This document shows, one piece after another, positions 59,814 to 64,000 of a stretch of DNA of 64,000 bases (the stretch's first letter is position 1; each line of letters starts with the position of its first letter). Under the pieces are notes generated by a model that worked only from the letters and a program-made list of their open reading frames with translations, did no database searches and had not been told where the DNA came from. Source of the stretch: Rubrivirga marina (lineage in GTDB: Bacteria; Bacteroidota; Rhodothermia; Rhodothermales; Rubricoccaceae); NCBI RefSeq assembly GCF_002283365.1, contig NZ_MQWD01000001.1, positions 191,948-255,947 on the forward strand. The letters are read 5' to 3'. The translations under genes were made by a program, and so were the position numbers.

Positions 59814-61499
59814 ATGGGGATCCAAGAGTGGACCTGGGTGACCGTCGGCCTGACGTTCGCCGCGTACCTCTACATCGGCTACCGGAGCCGCGTTGCCAAC
59901 ACGGAGGGGTTCTACGTCGCCGGCCAGGGCGTGCCGGCGATCGCCAACGGCGCGGCCACGGCGGCCGACTGGATGAGCGCGGCGTCGTTCATCTCGATGG
60001 CCGGGATCATCGCGTTCCAGGGGTACGACGGGAGCGTCTACCTCATGGGCTGGACCGGCGGCTACGTCCTGCTGGCCCTCCTCCTCGCCCCGTTCCTCCG
60101 CAAGTTCGGCCAGTACACCGTGCCCGACTTCGTGGCCGAGCGCTACGACTCCCAGACGGCACGCCTGGTGGCCGCCGTCGCCGCCATCTTCGTCTCGTTC
60201 ACCTACGTCGCCGGGCAGATGGGCGGCGTCGGCGTCGCGTTCAGCCGGTTCCTCCAGGTCCCGTTCGAGTGGGGCGTCGTGATCGGGATGGCCATCGTGG
60301 CCTTCTTCGCCGTCCTCGGCGGGATGAAGGGGATCACGTACACGCAGGTGGCTCAGTACTGCGTGCTCATCGTGGCCTACACGATCCCGGCCGTCGCCAT
60401 CGCCGTGACGCTCTTCGGCAACCCGATCCCGCAGGTCGCCATCGGCGAAGCGCTGCCGTTGCTGGACGGGCTCCAGACCGACCTCGGGCTCGACCCGTAC
60501 AGCAGCCCGTTCGTCAACAACGACCTGCTCAACGTCGTCTGCATCACGCTCTGCCTGATGGTGGGCACGGCCGGGCTGCCGCACGTGATCGTCCGGTTCT
60601 ACACCGTCAAGTCGGTCCGCGACGCGCGGTGGTCGGCGTTCTGGGCGCTCCTGTTCATCGCGCTCCTCTACACGACGGCGCCGGCGATCGCCATCTTCGC
60701 CAAGACGGCGATCCTGCAGCAGTACACGGACCTCGGGACGGCCGGCTTCCTCGACCAGGCTTGGGTCCAGAACTGGGCCGCGACCGGCCTGATCGACACC
60801 GGCGCCATCGCCGCCAGCGGCGACGTGTCGACGTTCCTTGGCGCCATCAACCGCGACATCATCGTGCTGGCGACGCCCGAGATCGCCGGCCTCGGCGCGT
60901 TCATCGTGGCCCTCGTGGCGGCCGGCGGGCTGGCGGCCGCGCTCTCGACGGCCTCGGGCCTGCTCCTCGTGATCTCGTCGTCGCTGGCGCACGACATCTA
61001 CGGCAAGGTCCTCAACCCCGGCGCCGACGACGCCAAACGGCTCCGCGTAGGCCGCGCGATGATCTTCCTGGCCGTCCTCCTCGCCGGGCTCCTGGGGATC
61101 TACCCGCTCGGGTTCGTGGCCGAGGTCGTGGCGTTCGCGTTCGGCCTCGCGGCCGCCTCGTTCTTCCCGACGATCGTGCTCGGCATCTTCTGGAAGCGGG
61201 CCAACCGGCAGGGCGCGATCGCCGGGATGGCCGTCGGCCTCGCGTTCACGTTCGTCATGATCGTGCTGATGCGGGCGAGCGTCGTCGCGCCGAACACGTT
61301 CCCGGAGCCGATCATCGAGAGCTTCCTGGGCATCAAGGCGCAGGGGATCGGCGTGGTCGGGATGCTGCTCAACTTCGCGCTGACGGTCGGCGTGAGCCTG
61401 GCGACGGCGCCGCCGCCGGAGCGCGTCCAGCGGCTCGTCGAGCAGATCCGGTACCCCCGCGTGATGACCGAGGCGGAGTTGGACGGGCCGACGGCGTAG
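59814..61499 (+). CDS. Solute:sodium symporter, acetate permease type
   Basis: 561 residues with about 13 membrane segments. SSS-family signatures: YRSRVANTEGFYVAGQGVPA, AADWMSAASFISMAGIIAFQ, GGLAAALSTASGLLLVISSS and SLAHDIYGKVLNPGADD. With DUF4212 it should import acetate or a related small monocarboxylate with sodium. Downstream of acsA, consistent with acetate uptake and activation. It overlaps the next gene by one base. Confidence 0.93.
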   Translation: MGIQEWTWVTVGLTFAAYLYIGYRSRVANTEGFYVAGQGVPAIANGAATAADWMSAASFISMAGIIAFQGYDGSVYLMGWTGGYVLLALLLAPFLRKFGQYTVPDFVAERYDSQTARLVAAVAAIFVSFTYVAGQMGGVGVAFSRFLQVPFEWGVVIGMAIVAFFAVLGGMKGITYTQVAQYCVLIVAYTIPAVAIAVTLFGNPIPQVAIGEALPLLDGLQTDLGLDPYSSPFVNNDLLNVVCITLCLMVGTAGLPHVIVRFYTVKSVRDARWSAFWALLFIALLYTTAPAIAIFAKTAILQQYTDLGTAGFLDQAWVQNWAATGLIDTGAIAASGDVSTFLGAINRDIIVLATPEIAGLGAFIVALVAAGGLAAALSTASGLLLVISSSLAHDIYGKVLNPGADDAKRLRVGRAMIFLAVLLAGLLGIYPLGFVAEVVAFAFGLAAASFFPTIVLGIFWKRANRQGAIAGMAVGLAFTFVMIVLMRASVVAPNTFPEPIIESFLGIKAQGIGVVGMLLNFALTVGVSLATAPPPERVQRLVEQIRYPRVMTEAELDGPTA

Positions 61500-62560
61500 T
61501 GCCCGTCGCTCCGCTCGACCGGGTCGCCCGCCTCGGGTGTGCCCGGCACGCGCTCCTGATCGCCGGGCTGCTCGTGCTCGCGATCGGGATCGCCGTGGCC
61601 CGGAACTGGGGCGCCGTCTCGCGCGCCCTCGGCGACGCGTCGGCGATGGCGGAGGGCGCCGACGAGGCCCGCGCCCTGGAGACGCCGGACGACCTCCTCG
61701 ACTGGATCCGCCGGCACCCCGACCGCGGCACGCTCGTCGTGTGGGATCTGAAGGCCGACTCGGCGGTGATGACTGTTGGGAACGCGGGCGCCCTCCGCCC
61801 CGCCGTCGCGCTCCCGCTCGTCGGGCCGATGGCCGACCTCCTCGTGCACGGCGACACGGCGGCGGTCCCGGCATCGGCGCTCCGCACACTGCCCGGCGTC
61901 GAGCGGCCGTCGTCCGACTCGGCGGCCGTCCCGTTCGCGACGCTAGCGCGTCGCGCCCTCCGGGGCGACCGTGCAGCCGGCGACGCGATCCTCCTCCGGG
62001 CCCGCACGGCCGAGGTGGCGTGGGAGGGCGGGGTCCCGCTCGACGGTCTGTTCGTCGCCTGGGCCCAGTCGGCGCGGGCCGACACGCTCGACACGTTCCT
62101 CGCCAGCGGCCAAGCGGATCGTGCGGCGTGGGCCCTCAGCCGCCGGCTCCGCACCGACGACGTCTTCCGCGACGCGACCGAGGCGGACCTCGCCGCGCAC
62201 GGCCTCGGGCTCTCGCTCGACGCCCAGCGCCGGGCCGCAGCTGCGACGTTCCCCCGGCTCCGAGCCACCATCCTCACCCGCGAGGTGGCCGACCTGGCCC
62301 GCGGCGACTCGGCCGCGCTCGCGATCCTGACTGAGCCCGCCACCGACTCGCTGCACGCGCGCGGCGGTGCGCGCCTCGGCGTGTTCGGCGGCGGCTTCCC
62401 CGGTCTCCAGTCGACGGCCGGCGTCCTCACGCGAGCGGACGGCCGCGGCCGCGTCGTGGTCCTCCTGCTCGACGGCCTCCCGCACGCCGTCTTTTATCAC
62501 CTCGCGCAGACCGGGCTCGATGTCGGCCTCGTGCTCGACCAGCTCGGCCTCGACGAGTAG
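61499..62560 (+). CDS. Membrane-anchored protein, possibly a degenerate serine hydrolase
   Basis: 353 residues, GTG start overlapping the symporter stop. One N-terminal membrane helix (ALLIAGLLVLAIGIAVARNW), then an extracytoplasmic domain. WIRRHPDRGTLVVWDLKADS followed by ALPLVGPMADLLVHGDTAAV resembles class A beta-lactamase-like serine hydrolases around the SxxK motif, but Ser and Lys are not in place (PLVGPMAD). So it may be a pseudoenzyme or another family. It is likely cotranscribed with the symporter. Confidence 0.7.
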   Translation: MPVAPLDRVARLGCARHALLIAGLLVLAIGIAVARNWGAVSRALGDASAMAEGADEARALETPDDLLDWIRRHPDRGTLVVWDLKADSAVMTVGNAGALRPAVALPLVGPMADLLVHGDTAAVPASALRTLPGVERPSSDSAAVPFATLARRALRGDRAAGDAILLRARTAEVAWEGGVPLDGLFVAWAQSARADTLDTFLASGQADRAAWALSRRLRTDDVFRDATEADLAAHGLGLSLDAQRRAAAATFPRLRATILTREVADLARGDSAALAILTEPATDSLHARGGARLGVFGGGFPGLQSTAGVLTRADGRGRVVVLLLDGLPHAVFYHLAQTGLDVGLVLDQLGLDE

Positions 62561-62562
62561 GC

Positions 62563-62596
62563 CCGCCTCGGTCCGCCCGCGGAGGCCCCGAGGCGG
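62563..62596 (+). terminator. GCCTCGG-type stem-loop 4
   Basis: ccgcctcgg pairs with ccgaggcgg across 16 bases, 2 bp after the upstream stop. Same arms as stem-loop 1. Confidence 0.6.
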
Positions 62597-62684
62597 AGGG
62601 CGTCGGAATCCTCCGTGCAGGAAGCGCTTTTGCGCTCCGGGCCCGGGAAGGACCCGAGGGCGAGAGCCGTTCGGCACACAAACG

Positions 62685-63920
62685 ATGACGCTCCTGATGT
62701 CCGACGCCCTCCGCCGCCAGTCGCTCACGCTCACCGCGTTCCTGGCCGGCCTCTCCGCCCTCGCCTCGCTCTCCATCGACATGGGGCTGCCGGGGATCCC
62801 GGCGCTCGAAGCCGCGCTGCCGTCCGCCGCCGGGCAGGGCGCGCTGACGCTCAGCCTGTTCATGGTCGGGTTCGCGATCTCGCCGCTCGTGGCCGGGCCC
62901 TTCTCCGACCGCTTCGGGCGCCGGCAGTCGCTGCTCATCGGCCTCGTCGCGTTCACCGGGTCGGCCCTCGTCTGCGCCGCCGCGCCGACGTTCGAGACGC
63001 TCCTCGCGGCGCGGCTCGTGCAGGGCGCCGTGGCCGGGCTGTGCGTCACGCAGCCGCTCGCGATCGTCCGCGACCTGCTCGACGGACCGGACGCCCGGAA
63101 GCAGATCGCGCAGGTCGCCGTCGTCCTCGGCCTTTCCCCGCTGGCGGCCCCCGTGCTCGGCGGGGTCGTCCTCGCCTGGGGCGACTGGCGGACCATCTAC
63201 TTCGTGCAGGCCGCCATCAGCGCGGCGCTGTTCGTGTGGACGCTCGTCGCCTTCCCGGAGTCGCTCCCGCTGCGCCGCCGCCAGCGGCTCGATGTCCGGC
63301 AGGTGTCTCGGAGCTACCGCGCCGTGTTCGGCAACCGGACGTTCCTGGGCTACGCGCTCGTCTACGCCGTCGGGTTCGGGGCCCTCTTCACCTACGTCGC
63401 CGGCTCGCCCGACGTGTTCATCGGCGAGTTCGGGCTGAGCGAGGGCGCCTACTCCGGCGCGTTCGCGCTGACGGCGTTCGGGCTCGTCCTCGGCTCGTTC
63501 CTCAACTCGCGGCTGACGACGACCCCGGGGCGACGCGTGCTCCAGGTCGGGCTGGCGGTCGGCCTCGCGTGCTCCGTGGTCGCGCTCGGGTTGGCCGCCA
63601 CCGGCCACCTCTCGGCGGGCCTCCTCGTCGGGCTCGTGTTCGCCCTCATGATCGCGTTCGGGGCGATCTCGCCGACGGCCAACCACGAGGCCATCCAGCC
63701 GCTCCCGCACGTGGCCGGGGCCGCCTCGGGCTCCATCCGGAGCGTGCAGATGGTCATGGGCGCGAGCGCCAGCGCCGCGTTCACCGTGCTCGCTGGCGGC
63801 CTGTTTCCGGACCCTGTACTCGCGATGACCGTCCAGATGACGGTCCTTATGCTGGCGACGGTTGGCGTCTACGCCCTCCTCGTCCGCGGCACGCCCGAGG
63901 CGGACGGGGCTACGACGTGA
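62685..63920 (+). CDS. MFS drug efflux transporter, Bcr/CflA type
   Basis: 411 residues from ATG 62685 (MTLLMSD; an in-frame ATG five codons later is possible). Twelve membrane segments; motif A is FSDRFGRRQSLLIGL, and LSIDMGLPGIPALEAAL is typical of the Bcr/CflA start. It exports small molecules, often drugs or peptides, by proton antiport. The substrate is unknown. Confidence 0.92.
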   Translation: MTLLMSDALRRQSLTLTAFLAGLSALASLSIDMGLPGIPALEAALPSAAGQGALTLSLFMVGFAISPLVAGPFSDRFGRRQSLLIGLVAFTGSALVCAAAPTFETLLAARLVQGAVAGLCVTQPLAIVRDLLDGPDARKQIAQVAVVLGLSPLAAPVLGGVVLAWGDWRTIYFVQAAISAALFVWTLVAFPESLPLRRRQRLDVRQVSRSYRAVFGNRTFLGYALVYAVGFGALFTYVAGSPDVFIGEFGLSEGAYSGAFALTAFGLVLGSFLNSRLTTTPGRRVLQVGLAVGLACSVVALGLAATGHLSAGLLVGLVFALMIAFGAISPTANHEAIQPLPHVAGAASGSIRSVQMVMGASASAAFTVLAGGLFPDPVLAMTVQMTVLMLATVGVYALLVRGTPEADGATT

Positions 63921-64000
63921 CCGCGGCCGGCACCTCGGCCCGGACCCGCTGACGGATCCCGTCGAACGCCTTTGGGTCCGTGGCCGGCGGGCCCGACGCC
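63910..64000 (-). CDS. C-terminal end of a minus-strand gene, cut by the window edge
   Basis: An open frame entering from the right edge ends at 63910 with PPATDPKAFDGIRQRVRAEV then PAAVTS. It overlaps the last 11 bases of the MFS gene. Too little is present to name it. Confidence 0.4.
   Translation of the reverse strand, partial: ASGPPATDPKAFDGIRQRVRAEVPAAVTS

Overview
The window is very GC-rich, gene-dense bacterial DNA. Several features suggest a Bacteroidota/Rhodothermota-type marine bacterium, perhaps Rubricoccaceae-like: an ABC-2 permease fused to an M1 aminopeptidase, a Bacteroidetes-type tyrosine integrase, a DUF4212/acetate-type symporter pair and many GTG starts. This placement is inference only; no rRNA or other marker gene is present.

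Layout. (1) 1-12,600, left flank: a secreted DUF2268 protease, a LysR regulator, an ABC ATPase with the permease-peptidase fusion, an NAD(P)-binding oxidoreductase, an IS1182 remnant, a minus-strand signalling operon (histidine kinase, small membrane protein, adenylate/guanylate cyclase) and a PQQ-type sugar dehydrogenase. (2) 12,626-52,410: a 39.7-kb genomic island. It is bounded by a perfect 43-bp direct repeat whose right copy overlaps the 3' end of an intact tRNA-Val(CAC) gene and whose left copy carries only the last 19 nt of that tRNA. A tyrosine integrase lies just inside the left end. (3) 52,392 onward, ordinary chromosome: tRNA-Val, an ECF sigma factor, holA, a half-length aquaporin, an aldo/keto reductase, acsA, an internally deleted NmrA-like oxidoreductase, a DUF4212/acetate-type symporter pair and an MFS exporter.

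Inside the island, from left to right: integrase, an unknown gene, an excisionase-like DNA-binding protein, a phage/plasmid Rep-like protein, a viroplasmin-domain protein, a DUF5131 protein and an HNH nuclease resembling modified-DNA restriction enzymes. Next comes a complete integron (about 20.5-32.7 kb). Its integrase gene intI is on the plus strand at the right, with an attI region beside it, and about 13 cassettes run leftward on the minus strand. They are separated by twelve attC sites of 124-131 bp (two split by insertion sequences). After the integron come umuD, a glycosylase-like gene and umuC, plasmid-style ardC and radC genes, and a 12-kb cargo operon for reactive sulfur handling: an ArsR repressor, two YeeE/YedE transporters, DUF302, a persulfide-dioxygenase/rhodanese fusion, a TauE/rhodanese fusion, rhodanese, thioredoxin, two TlpA proteins, DsbD, DsrE and DoxX.

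The most notable object is the nested structure: a cassette-collecting integron inside a tRNA-Val integrative island. Two cassettes are interrupted by IS110/IS1111-type elements placed at the same position in attC, one cassette is present twice, and two cassettes seem to be non-coding. I see no conjugation genes, so the island would depend on other elements for transfer. Error-prone polymerase genes sit next to the integron, which would fit stress-coupled cassette shuffling, but no regulatory site proving that is recognisable.
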